The notes beneath the pieces were generated by a model. It made no database searches. It was not told the DNA's origin and was given only the letters and a program-made list of their open reading frames with translations. The translations under genes and the position numbers were made by a program. Of a DNA stretch of 6,701 nucleotides, positions 1 through 6,400 are shown piece by piece (the first letter of the stretch is position 1; each line of letters opens with the position of its first letter). Origin of the DNA: Cytophagales bacterium (GTDB lineage Bacteria; Bacteroidota; Bacteroidia; Cytophagales; Cytophagaceae); contig JANYCO010000303.1 of NCBI GenBank assembly GCA_025360235.1, forward strand, positions 1-6,701. Direction: 5' to 3'.

Positions 1-524
1 TCTTCAAACTTTCTGATTTTATTACTTAAATTTTTAAGATAAAACTTCTTTAAAGGATTTTTTTCATTCTGAGCATTTCGTTCCCAGATCTCATACTCAA
101 CGTTGTGAGAGCGAAGCACCAATGGCGCTGAGGAAACCTTCTTAATTGCACCAGTATAGACTGACAAATAAATTCCTTCAAGATGAATAACTGAAGGCTT
201 ATGCTCTTTAATAATAGTTTCCAGCACCAATTTAAATTCGGAAGAAATAAATCGTTTTACATTGTAAGGAATTCTACCAAATAACCCCATCAACAACCTT
301 GGTATATGAATCGTTGTATCAATATCTGTAGTATAGACTTTAGCGATTGAAGCAAGTACTTTTGGGTCCTGATAATGTTTCTTTGTATTTAGACTTGCCA
401 ATACCACCTGGTGCCCAAACCGATTCAAGTATTTGGTAACATTATAGGTAGCCATATTTCCTCCATCATTTAAAGGATATGGAATTCTATTCGTAATTTG
501 TAATATGGTAAGTTTAGTATTCAA
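1..524 (-). CDS. Glycosyltransferase, GT4 family, N-terminal part (3' end outside the window)
   Basis: This is an open frame of 174 codons that continues past the left edge. The product starts MNTKLTILQITNRIPYPLND, followed by GGNMATYNVTKYL and later VLRSHNVEYEIWER. This is the usual N-terminal Rossmann half of GT-B glycosyltransferases of family GT4: a first beta strand, then the glycine-rich loop (GG at residues 21-22) near the sugar acceptor and nucleotide site. Such enzymes transfer a sugar from a nucleotide donor to a growing surface polysaccharide in the cytoplasm. The C-terminal donor-binding half with the EX7E motif lies outside the window. The start is inferred. No ATG lies between the in-frame stop at 531-533 and the ATG at 455, and starting at 455 would cut off the first beta strand and the GG loop, so the TTG at 522-524 fits best. 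It lies 116 bp downstream of another glycosyltransferase on the same strand. The exact sugar is not recognisable. Confidence 0.85.
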   Translation of the reverse strand, partial: MNTKLTILQITNRIPYPLNDGGNMATYNVTKYLNRFGHQVVLASLNTKKHYQDPKVLASIAKVYTTDIDTTIHIPRLLMGLFGRIPYNVKRFISSEFKLVLETIIKEHKPSVIHLEGIYLSVYTGAIKKVSSAPLVLRSHNVEYEIWERNAQNEKNPLKKFYLKNLSNKIRKFE

Positions 525-640
525 TAAATACTATTTTTTCTGCTAATAGTCAAAATGGAATGCTAATCTAGTTGTAATTTTTGAAAAAATCATCTTATTT
601 GAAATTAAAACCACCGTTTTTAAAGAAATATCTTAGGATT

Positions 641-1774
641 CTAGGCTCCCGCGTTCATCATTTTTTCAAAACTATACCAAAGCTTATCAGCCGTTTTATT
701 CCAGGAAAAATTTTCACGCTGGATTCGGCCATGTTCAATCAGTTGTTTTCTTAATTTTAAATCTTTGGCTATTTGCAACATTGCATTTTTAATATCTTCT
801 GACGATTCAGGATTAACTTGTATGGCTGCATTTCCTGCAACCTCCGGAATTGAAGTAACATTGGAGGTAATCACTGGTACATCACAATACATAGCTTCCA
901 AAACAGGAATCCCAAACCCCTCAAAAAAGGGGACATAAGTAAGCGCCAACGCAGAAGCAATAATTTTACTCAAATCAGCAGAAGAAACCCTCCCTAGAAA
1001 ATGAACTTCGTGTTTGGCTTTCATATTGTGGTAAACGTCACTAAAATCGCTGTCGTTCCACATCACTTGCCCTGCAATTAACAATTTGATATCACTTGAA
1101 TACGATTTTTTAAATTCATCAAAAGCAAGCAATAAATTCTTGGTGTTTTTTCTCGGGTTCAGTGAACCAACAAAAAGAAAATAAGGACGGCCATTGGAAA
1201 ATCTATACCGCGTTTTATGCTGTTCATCTTCACTGATGGGAGTGTACCGCTCATTACAACCATTGTAGACAACATCAATTTTATCTGGATCTATTGAATA
1301 TGTCTTCATAATGTCTTGTTTTGAAAATTCAGAAACAGTGGCAATACGTGAAGCTTTCTTCGCAAATTTTGGAAAGTAATGTTGGTAATAATACCGCGCT
1401 ATTCTAGGAAGATCCTGAGGACGATGCTCAAAATTTATATCATGAATCACATCTAGTGTTTTGACCGAAGTAGAAAGGGACATATAACCATCAGTAGAAA
1501 TAAAATAATTTGCGTTTATTTTCCTAAGTGCTGAAGGAACGGCAAACTCAAAATATAAATAGTACAAAAACGGATGTCTTGCTTGTGGCGATAATACTAT
1601 TGGAATAACATTCTTTCCAAAGATAAATTTTTCGCTATGAGGTCTGTCAAATAAAAAAAAGAATTGGTGTTCAGGATGGTCTTTTGTAATACGCTTCATC
1701 GTTTCATAGGTAAACCAACCTATTCCTTCTAGCTTATCCTCCAGCAGCAACCTCGTATTCACAGCTATGTTCAT
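641..1774 (-). CDS. Glycosyltransferase, GT4 family (GT-B fold), complete
   Basis: The 377-residue product has the normal length for a GT4 enzyme and no signal peptide or membrane segment, so it is probably cytosolic or peripheral at the inner membrane. The N-terminal half (about 1-180) has MNIAVNTRLL and an EGIGWFTYETMKRI glycine loop, then HDINFEHRP (about 111-119) and the segment ATVSEFSKQDI (145-155), typical of the family. The C-terminal half (about 195-377) has FVGSLNPRKNTKNLL (201-215) and the donor-site EGFGIPVLE (285-293), in which E285 and E293 form the EX7E pair that contacts the nucleotide sugar in this family. The role is inferred to be sugar transfer during exopolysaccharide, O-antigen or capsule synthesis; the donor is unknown. 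ATG at 1774 is preceded by the purine-rich AGGAAAGG. It sits 69 bp downstream of dnaG and 116 bp upstream of a second glycosyltransferase, all on the minus strand, so cotranscription is possible. Confidence 0.93.
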   Translation of the reverse strand: MNIAVNTRLLLEDKLEGIGWFTYETMKRITKDHPEHQFFFLFDRPHSEKFIFGKNVIPIVLSPQARHPFLYYLYFEFAVPSALRKINANYFISTDGYMSLSTSVKTLDVIHDINFEHRPQDLPRIARYYYQHYFPKFAKKASRIATVSEFSKQDIMKTYSIDPDKIDVVYNGCNERYTPISEDEQHKTRYRFSNGRPYFLFVGSLNPRKNTKNLLLAFDEFKKSYSSDIKLLIAGQVMWNDSDFSDVYHNMKAKHEVHFLGRVSSADLSKIIASALALTYVPFFEGFGIPVLEAMYCDVPVITSNVTSIPEVAGNAAIQVNPESSEDIKNAMLQIAKDLKLRKQLIEHGRIQRENFSWNKTADKLWYSFEKMMNAGA

Positions 1775-1843
1775 ACCTTTCCTGTTATTTGTATTAATAC
1801 GAAAATTTTCATAAGAGGTTCTATTTCAAAAAAGAAAACTCGA

Positions 1844-3793
1844 CTAACCGATTACAATGCCAAGCATCTTGTCTATTTGTTTCTCAAACTGTTGTAGGGA
1901 CAATATCTCTTGCATCATTTGCATCTCCTCTTCAACATTGGCAGCATTAATAAGGCCTTGTCTTTTTTCACGAATAAGAAACTTAGCAAACAGTCTTTTA
2001 TACTTCAATACAGCCTTAGGTGTGCTTTGTTCCACCAATTCATAATCCTGAGGCACAATGATACCGAACTTTTCCCAACCAGCACTTATCTGATGTTTGT
2101 CCACCATAAAATTGATTGCCAGTTTTTTTATATCCTCGTCCTGACTTTCCAGAAAAAAAGCTTTTGTTATTTCGTTTCCACGATTCAATTCTTCAGCAAC
2201 GCTATTTCTAATCTTTAAGTAAAGAGGGTTGTTACTTTCTACATCCTGTGTTTCCTCAAGTAAATATTCTACCACTTTTCTACCTTCCACAGCTTCTCCT
2301 CCAAGAAGAATGATCAATTTTAAAATACTCAATTCATGATCCTGCAATAAGGAAACTAATTTATCTACATCAGATTCCGGCTCTTCTGTGATAACAGGAT
2401 ATTCTTCTGCAGCAGTATAATTAACTACTTCAGGCTGTTCGTTCTTTTTATTTTTATCCTGACGACGCTTTATTTCTACTTTATTGTATTCAGAAATTAA
2501 AACCTGTTCATCAATCTTCAAAAGACTTGAACACTGCTGAAAAAATAAAGCCCTTTTTATTCCGTCAGGAATTTTTGCAATACTGGTAACAATATCTTTG
2601 ATGATCCCAGCTTTTTTAATCGGATCATTTCCAGTTTCTGCTAAAAAGAGTTCTGTTTTAAAACTTATAAAATCTTTTTTATTTTCTCTGATGAAATTTT
2701 TGAATTTTTCACCGCCAATCTTTCTAACATAACTATCAGGGTCATCGTTATCAGGAAAGAGTACGACATTTACATTCATCCCTTCCTCCAGAATCATATC
2801 GATCCCACGCAGGGAAGCTTTGATTCCGGCTGGGTCACCGTCATAGAGTACTGTTATATTTTCAGTATATCGTTTTATAAGTCGTATCTGTTCTTCGGTA
2901 AGTGATGTACCGGAAGAAGCCACTACATTCTCCACTCCTGCCTGGTGCAGGGAAATTACGTCGGTATAACCCTCAACGAGAAAACAATTATCCTCATTTC
3001 GAATAGAATTCTTTGCCTGAAAAATTCCGTAAAGAATTTTACTCTTTGAATATACTTCCGTTTCAGGAGAGTTAATGTATTTGGGTTGGTTCTTATCGTT
3101 CTTTAGAATTCTAGCTCCAAAGGCAATGGCTTTACCACTGAGATTATGAATCGGAAAAACAACTCTGCCTCTGAACCGGTCGTAATGCTTGCGATCGGCA
3201 CTGTCGTTGGCATTTTCACGAGACAAGATCAATCCCGCTTTTTCCAACATCTCCGTTTTATATCCGTTTTGTGTAGCAGTTTTCAACAAACCATCCCACT
3301 CATCCAGACTGTAACCCAGTTCGAATTTTTTAATTGTTGCTTCCGAAAAGCCGCGTTCTTTAAAATAACTGAGACCAATAGCTTTCCCATCTTCATTAGT
3401 AAATAATAGATCTGCGAAATAATTCTTCGCATAGTTAAGCACGATGTATAAGCTGTCGCGTTCGTTTTGTTGTTTTACTTCTTCGTCGCTTCTGGGTGCT
3501 TCTTCCGGAATTTCGATGCCGTATTTATTTGCAAAATACTTCATAGCCTCCGGATAAGAGAGCCCTTCCAGTTCTTGTACAAAAGTGATTGCATCACCCG
3601 ATTTTCCACAACCAAAACATTTAAAAATTCCTTTGGCGGGGTTTACTGCAAACGAAGGACTTTTTTCATTATGAAAAGGACAGCAAGCCCAGTAGTTTAG
3701 TCCTTTCTTTTTTAAAGACACAAAATCGCCCACCACCTCGAGAATATCGATTTGCTGATGAATTCGGTCTATGGTTTCGTTAGAAAGGCGCAT
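1844..3793 (-). CDS. dnaG: DNA primase DnaG
   Basis: DnaG makes the short RNA primers for lagging-strand synthesis and works with the replicative helicase at the fork. The 649-residue length is typical. Domains visible in order: an N-terminal CHC2 zinc-binding domain (about 1-100) with ligands C38, H41, C59 and C62 in CPFHNEKSPSF and CFGCGKSGD; the primase catalytic core (about 120-260) with YINSPETEVYSKSKILYG at 239-256; and the TOPRIM domain (about 268-355) with the acidic residues E274 in FLVEGYTDVI and D318/D320 in VLYDGDPAG, then FPDNDDPDSYV. A charged linker (about 438-475) leads to a poorly conserved C-terminal domain (about 475-649), which in this family binds the DnaB helicase. All key metal and zinc residues are present, so it should be active. 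ATG at 3793 gives the usual N-terminus (NETIDRIHQQIDILEVVGDFV) and has a promoter-like TATCTTTA box 8 bp upstream. The gene is divergent from the small ORF at 4007 and followed by glycosyltransferase genes. Confidence 0.98.
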   Translation of the reverse strand: MRLSNETIDRIHQQIDILEVVGDFVSLKKKGLNYWACCPFHNEKSPSFAVNPAKGIFKCFGCGKSGDAITFVQELEGLSYPEAMKYFANKYGIEIPEEAPRSDEEVKQQNERDSLYIVLNYAKNYFADLLFTNEDGKAIGLSYFKERGFSEATIKKFELGYSLDEWDGLLKTATQNGYKTEMLEKAGLILSRENANDSADRKHYDRFRGRVVFPIHNLSGKAIAFGARILKNDKNQPKYINSPETEVYSKSKILYGIFQAKNSIRNEDNCFLVEGYTDVISLHQAGVENVVASSGTSLTEEQIRLIKRYTENITVLYDGDPAGIKASLRGIDMILEEGMNVNVVLFPDNDDPDSYVRKIGGEKFKNFIRENKKDFISFKTELFLAETGNDPIKKAGIIKDIVTSIAKIPDGIKRALFFQQCSSLLKIDEQVLISEYNKVEIKRRQDKNKKNEQPEVVNYTAAEEYPVITEEPESDVDKLVSLLQDHELSILKLIILLGGEAVEGRKVVEYLLEETQDVESNNPLYLKIRNSVAEELNRGNEITKAFFLESQDEDIKKLAINFMVDKHQISAGWEKFGIIVPQDYELVEQSTPKAVLKYKRLFAKFLIREKRQGLINAANVEEEMQMMQEILSLQQFEKQIDKMLGIVIG

Positions 3794-3801
3794 TTGTAGT
3801 G

Positions 3802-3809
3802 TAAAGATA
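3802..3809 (-). promoter_or_regulatory. Candidate -7 promoter box of dnaG
   Basis: On the minus strand this reads TATCTTTA, one base from the Bacteroidota -7 consensus TAnnTTTG. It ends 8 bp before the dnaG ATG, so a transcript from it would have almost no leader. I see no good TTG -33 element at the expected distance, which lowers confidence. Confidence 0.4.
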
Positions 3810-3839
3810 GGAGGAAAGGAGGATTAGTTTGACAGAGGA

Positions 3840-3954
3840 TATTAACAGGGTTATTAACAGTTTATGTTGATAAGAGAACACACATCACAGAAACAAGTAA
3901 TAAGAAAAAAGTTCTAATTAGCTGTTATTATTACATTTAAAGATTTAATAACAG
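3840..3954. repeat. Four copies of a TAWTAACAG 9-mer in the dnaG upstream region
   Basis: The 9-mer TATTAACAG occurs at 3840-3848 and again at 3852-3860, as direct repeats with a 12-bp period. TAATAACAG occurs at 3946-3954 and, in reverse complement, at 3922-3930; these last two form a 9-bp inverted repeat around a 15-base spacer. Between the pairs, 3865-3873 reads TTATCAACA on the minus strand, one base from the classical DnaA box TTATCCACA. The arrangement looks like binding sites for a regulator in the divergent promoter region, but the tract is very AT-rich and the function is only inferred. Confidence 0.4.
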
Positions 3955-3971
3955 AGATTTTACAATTCTGG

Positions 3972-4002
3972 TTGGCCATTTCAGGTAAAAATACTATCTT
4001 TA
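3972..4002 (+). promoter_or_regulatory. Candidate Bacteroidota-type promoter of the small ORF at 4007
   Basis: TTG at 3972-3974 (-33-like) is followed after 20 bases by TATCTTTA at 3995-4002 (compare TAnnTTTG). Only four bases separate the box from the ATG at 4007, so transcription would start at or next to the start codon, giving a leaderless message. The same octamer stands before dnaG on the other strand. Confidence 0.45.
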
Positions 4003-4006
4003 AGCC

Positions 4007-4162
4007 ATGAAAGTACAACTATTTGACTACGAAATTCGCGCGAAATACCGCCAACTGATTACCACTACTTCAAGTGCTGAGGCAAAAAGAATTTTAATAA
4101 AAGGAAATGACGAAATGCCTCCGGTTGAAAAGGAAAAATTAGCTGCTATTCTAAAAGGCTAG
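4007..4162 (+). CDS. Small hypothetical protein, 51 residues
   Basis: An ATG-initiated frame of 51 codons ends at TAG 4160-4162. The product begins MKVQLFDYEIRAKYRQLITT and ends EKEKLAAILKG. It is hydrophilic and rich in Lys and Glu, has no Cys, signal peptide or membrane segment, and could fold as short helices around a PP turn (about residue 38). I do not recognise a family. Support for it being real comes from the promoter-like TTG/TATCTTTA pair placed just before the ATG, its position as the divergent partner of dnaG, a hairpin 23 bp after the stop, and residue use that looks like a normal protein. Against it are its small size and the lack of any known homologue I can name. Confidence 0.5.
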   Translation: MKVQLFDYEIRAKYRQLITTTSSAEAKRILIKGNDEMPPVEKEKLAAILKG

Positions 4163-4184
4163 TTGCCAGATCAGCTATCAATTG

Positions 4185-4204
4185 CCGTTTACATTAGTAA
4201 ACGG
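4185..4204 (+). terminator. Hairpin after the small ORF, possible weak terminator
   Basis: CCGTTTAC and GTAAACGG form a perfect 8-bp stem with a 4-base loop (ATTA), beginning 23 bp after the small ORF stop. No T-run follows, so intrinsic termination would be weak; it may instead protect the 3' end of the message. Confidence 0.35.
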
Positions 4205-4233
4205 ACTTAAGAATTAAATCCCCTCATCAAGTG

Positions 4234-4277
4234 CAAAATATATAGCCCACGGTTTAAACCGTGGGCTATATATTTTG
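4234..4277. repeat. Perfect 44-bp palindrome, REP-like
   Basis: Two 22-base arms meet at 4255/4256 with no mismatch and no spacer. The centre is GC-richer (GCCCACGGTTT meeting its complement) and the outer parts are AT-rich (AAAATATATA). A T-rich stretch follows on the plus strand (TTTTGTTTCTATTTTT). The element stands alone between the small ORF and the lectin gene. Palindromes of this look are often dispersed repeats (REP or BIME type, mobilised by RAYT transposases); no transposase is in the window. As RNA it would form a very strong hairpin and could terminate transcription on either strand. The palindrome is directly seen; the class is inferred. Confidence 0.6.
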
Positions 4278-4395
4278 TTTCTATTTTTCCATAAAAGCAT
4301 TCTTTTAAAAATTTTCTCTAATAAGGCAAAAAATAAAACAAACGGATTAAATACTCGTATAGGCTTTCAAAATCAACCTTAACCAACAAAGATTT

Positions 4396-4842
4396 ATGAA
4401 AAAAGCCGCCGTTATTTTGTTTTTGTGTGTTGCATTTATTAGCAACAGATCTCATGCTCAAATGATTACTGATATTAAAACCAACACTGGCCTTTTGGCT
4501 AATGGATGGTTAAAATCAGCCAATGGAGTTTATTTGCTTATGCTCCAAAAAGATGGGAATTTTGTACTGTCAAAAGCAGGAGTAACGTTATGGTCCACCA
4601 ATACAGCAGGGAAGCCCATTACCCAAGCCTTTATGAATGTTGATGGTAATTTTGTATTAAAAGGAGCAGACGGTAAAGTATACTGGTCTACCAATACAGG
4701 AGGACACCCGGGATCATCGTTAAGAATAAAAGACGATGGAAATATTTGCGTAAGAGAAGATATCTATGCTACCGATTATATGGGCAATCCAACTTATGTA
4801 AAAAGCGTTGGTGTTTGGTATTCAAATACAGCAGGAAAGTAA
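4396..4842 (+). CDS. Secreted single-domain bulb-type (B-) lectin-like protein
   Basis: The 148-residue product has a Sec signal peptide: basic MKK, a hydrophobic core AAVILFLCVAFI, and a likely cleavage after SHA at residue 21. The Cys at 11 is inside the core without a proper lipobox, so it is probably not a lipoprotein. The mature part is one B-lectin beta-prism domain with three related repeats: LQKDGNFVLS with LWSTNTAGK (50-73), MNVDGNFVLK with YWSTNTGG (80-103) and IKDDGNICVR with VWYSNTAGK (111-148). The family's mannose-binding signature is QxDxNxVxY. Here the Asp and Asn are kept in all three copies, the Gln only in the first, and the Tyr in none (S59, K89, R120). It is probably a secreted or periplasmic carbohydrate-binding protein of uncertain ligand. 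Related bacterial proteins include lectin-like bacteriocins, but those usually have tandem domains. The gene stands alone, convergent with pheT. Confidence 0.85.
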   Translation: MKKAAVILFLCVAFISNRSHAQMITDIKTNTGLLANGWLKSANGVYLLMLQKDGNFVLSKAGVTLWSTNTAGKPITQAFMNVDGNFVLKGADGKVYWSTNTGGHPGSSLRIKDDGNICVREDIYATDYMGNPTYVKSVGVWYSNTAGK

Positions 4843-4858
4843 AGTAATAAGCCAATAA

Positions 4859-4909
4859 GGATTGATATAAAAGGGTACAGTTTCAAGCTGTGGTCTTTTA
4901 TATCAATCC
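4859..4909. terminator. Bidirectional hairpin terminator between the lectin gene and pheT
   Basis: GGATTGATATAAAAG (4859-4873) is perfectly complementary to 4895-4909. Inside, ACAG and CTGT can form a second small stem, separated by a symmetric GGT/GGT internal loop. The outer flanks 4852-4858 and 4910-4917 are also roughly complementary (CCAATAA against TTATGG), so the dyad extends imperfectly. It lies 16 bp after the lectin stop and 28 bp after the pheT stop, the normal place for a shared terminator of convergent genes. The T-run is modest on either strand. Confidence 0.6.
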
Positions 4910-4937
4910 CGTTATGGTAGTATTCCCGAGTCTCTTT

Positions 4938-6389
4938 TTACTTCCTTATCACCGCACCAAGCTCCTTCTCAAAGATACTCATTAACTTCTGCATAGTAAT
5001 ATCAATCACTTTATCGGTAAGGGTTTGTTCGAAATCCTGAAGGGTAAAACTCACTGCGTAGGCTTTTTTATTTTCTCCTAGATTTTTCCCTTCGTACACA
5101 TCAAAAATATTAATATCAGTAATAAGTTTTTTCTCCTGTTTCAAAGCAAGCGACTTGATTTGTTCGAAGGTTATAGTCTTATCCAATACTAATGAAAGGT
5201 CACGGCGCACTTCTGGGTATTTATTGAGCTCCTGGAACTGGATATTATTTTTATAAGCTTTCAATAAAGCATCTGCATCAAACTCTGCATAGTAAACCGA
5301 CTGTTTGATATCGGTAAGTTTAAGTGCTTTATCCTGCACTTTACCGACCGATGCTATCACCTTATTATTTTTAATATAATTTACACCATTGCTTAAATAA
5401 TTCAGTTCGACTTTCTGTTGTTGTGCGTCTCCTGAATTTAATTTTTGCAACACTTTATGAACGATAGTGTTCAAATAAAAATAATCCGCTTCTTCAGTTT
5501 GAGCATTCCAGCTTTCCGCTTGTATACTTCCCGTAACGAAAAGAGCCAAACGGTTTCCTTCTTTGTATTTTCCTTCTTCCTTAGAATATACTTTCCCGAA
5601 TTCAAATAATTTCAAATCCTTCTGACGACGATTGATGTTATAATTCAAAATTTCTAGTCCAGAGAAAAGCAGACTTTGTCTCATGACACCCAAATCTTCC
5701 GAAAGTTTATTAAGCACCTCCACTGACTTATCCGCAATGCCAAGAAACCCTGAATAGACAGATTTCGTCATAGAGTTTGTAAGAATCTCATTAAACCCAG
5801 AACCAGCCAACATACTGCCAATTAATTTCTGCAATTTATCTTTATCCTTTTCAGGAAAATCAGCAAGGTAGGCTGCACTCAGACGATCGCTCAGTTCAAT
5901 ATTGTCGTAGCCGTATATTCGAAGTACTTCTTCTACAATATCGGCAGGACGCTGTACATCTACTTTGTAAGAAGGTACGGAAAGTTTCAGCTCGTCTTCT
6001 TTTTCTGATTCGATCGTAATATTTAATCCAGTTAAAATTTCTTTTATTAAAGCGTTCCCTAATTTTTTGCCTATTAAACGGTCAATATAGGAATACGAAG
6101 TTTCTACTTTAAAATCTTTTATTGGATTTGGATAAACATCCGACACTTCTGAAGATACAACTCCTCCCGCTACTTCAACGATTAATTTTGTAGCTTTCAG
6201 CAAAGCATTCACCGGCATGTTTGGATCGGTACCTCTTTCAAAACGGAAAGAAGCATCTGTTTTTAATCCGTGAAACTGAGAAGATTTTCTTACAAAATCA
6301 GGAGAGAAATAAGCGCTTTCCAAAAATATACTTTTAGTCGCAGCGCTTACACCAGATTCCTGTCCGCCGAAGACTCCTGCGATACACAT
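4938..6389 (-). CDS. pheT: Phenylalanine-tRNA ligase beta subunit, N-terminally truncated
   Basis: PheT is the beta chain of the alpha2-beta2 enzyme that charges tRNA-Phe in the cytoplasm; it holds the editing site and binds tRNA. The 483 homologous residues begin at MCIAGVFGGQESGV and cover, counting from that Met, the end of the B3/B4 domain (about 1-90, with TDASFRFERGTDP at 44-56), the B5 domain (about 92-165, ending in DIVEEVLRIYGYDNI with the metal-contacting D and EE), the catalytic-like domain (about 180-385) and the C-terminal ferredoxin-like anticodon-binding domain (about 388-483, KYPEVRRDLSLVLDK onward). Full bacterial PheT is near 800 residues, so roughly 300 are missing, including the EMAP-like tRNA-binding domain and part of the editing domain. 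The frame stays open to an ATG at 6455, but those 22 extra codons are the antisense of cdaA and not PheT. The copy as assembled would not be functional. Confidence 0.95.
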   Translation of the reverse strand: MCIAGVFGGQESGVSAATKSIFLESAYFSPDFVRKSSQFHGLKTDASFRFERGTDPNMPVNALLKATKLIVEVAGGVVSSEVSDVYPNPIKDFKVETSYSYIDRLIGKKLGNALIKEILTGLNITIESEKEDELKLSVPSYKVDVQRPADIVEEVLRIYGYDNIELSDRLSAAYLADFPEKDKDKLQKLIGSMLAGSGFNEILTNSMTKSVYSGFLGIADKSVEVLNKLSEDLGVMRQSLLFSGLEILNYNINRRQKDLKLFEFGKVYSKEEGKYKEGNRLALFVTGSIQAESWNAQTEEADYFYLNTIVHKVLQKLNSGDAQQQKVELNYLSNGVNYIKNNKVIASVGKVQDKALKLTDIKQSVYYAEFDADALLKAYKNNIQFQELNKYPEVRRDLSLVLDKTITFEQIKSLALKQEKKLITDINIFDVYEGKNLGENKKAYAVSFTLQDFEQTLTDKVIDITMQKLMSIFEKELGAVIRK

Positions 6390-6400
6390 AGTCCCTGGAT
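6390..6400. other. Breakpoint joining truncated pheT to truncated cdaA
   Basis: PheT similarity on the minus strand can be followed up to the codon at 6387-6389, and CdaA similarity on the plus strand can be followed from about 6401. Neither gene has its 5' end, and no promoter or start lies between. Within these few bases there is no transposon end, target duplication or long repeat. The join is therefore a rearrangement breakpoint or an assembly or amplification chimera; the sequence alone cannot tell which. Confidence 0.75.

Noticed and set aside
1..1774. A complete new polysaccharide system
   Set aside because: Only one complete and one partial glycosyltransferase are visible; no polymerase, flippase or export gene is in the window to define a pathway.
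1857..3700. Plus-strand open frames of 62-102 codons inside dnaG
   Set aside because: They lie opposite a well-conserved primase gene, have low-complexity Phe/Ser/Cys-rich products and show no independent start signals.
3840..3960. Chromosomal replication origin
   Set aside because: There is one near-match to a DnaA box and AT-rich DNA, but no cluster of good DnaA boxes and no dnaA, dnaN or gidA nearby.
4234..4277. CRISPR repeat or transposon end
   Set aside because: There is only one copy in the window, with no spacers, no cas gene, no transposase and no flanking target duplication visible.
4396..4461. Lipoprotein signal peptide in the lectin-like protein
   Set aside because: The only Cys (residue 11) is in the middle of the hydrophobic core and preceded by LFL, not a lipobox; an SHA cleavage site at 19-21 fits signal peptidase I better.
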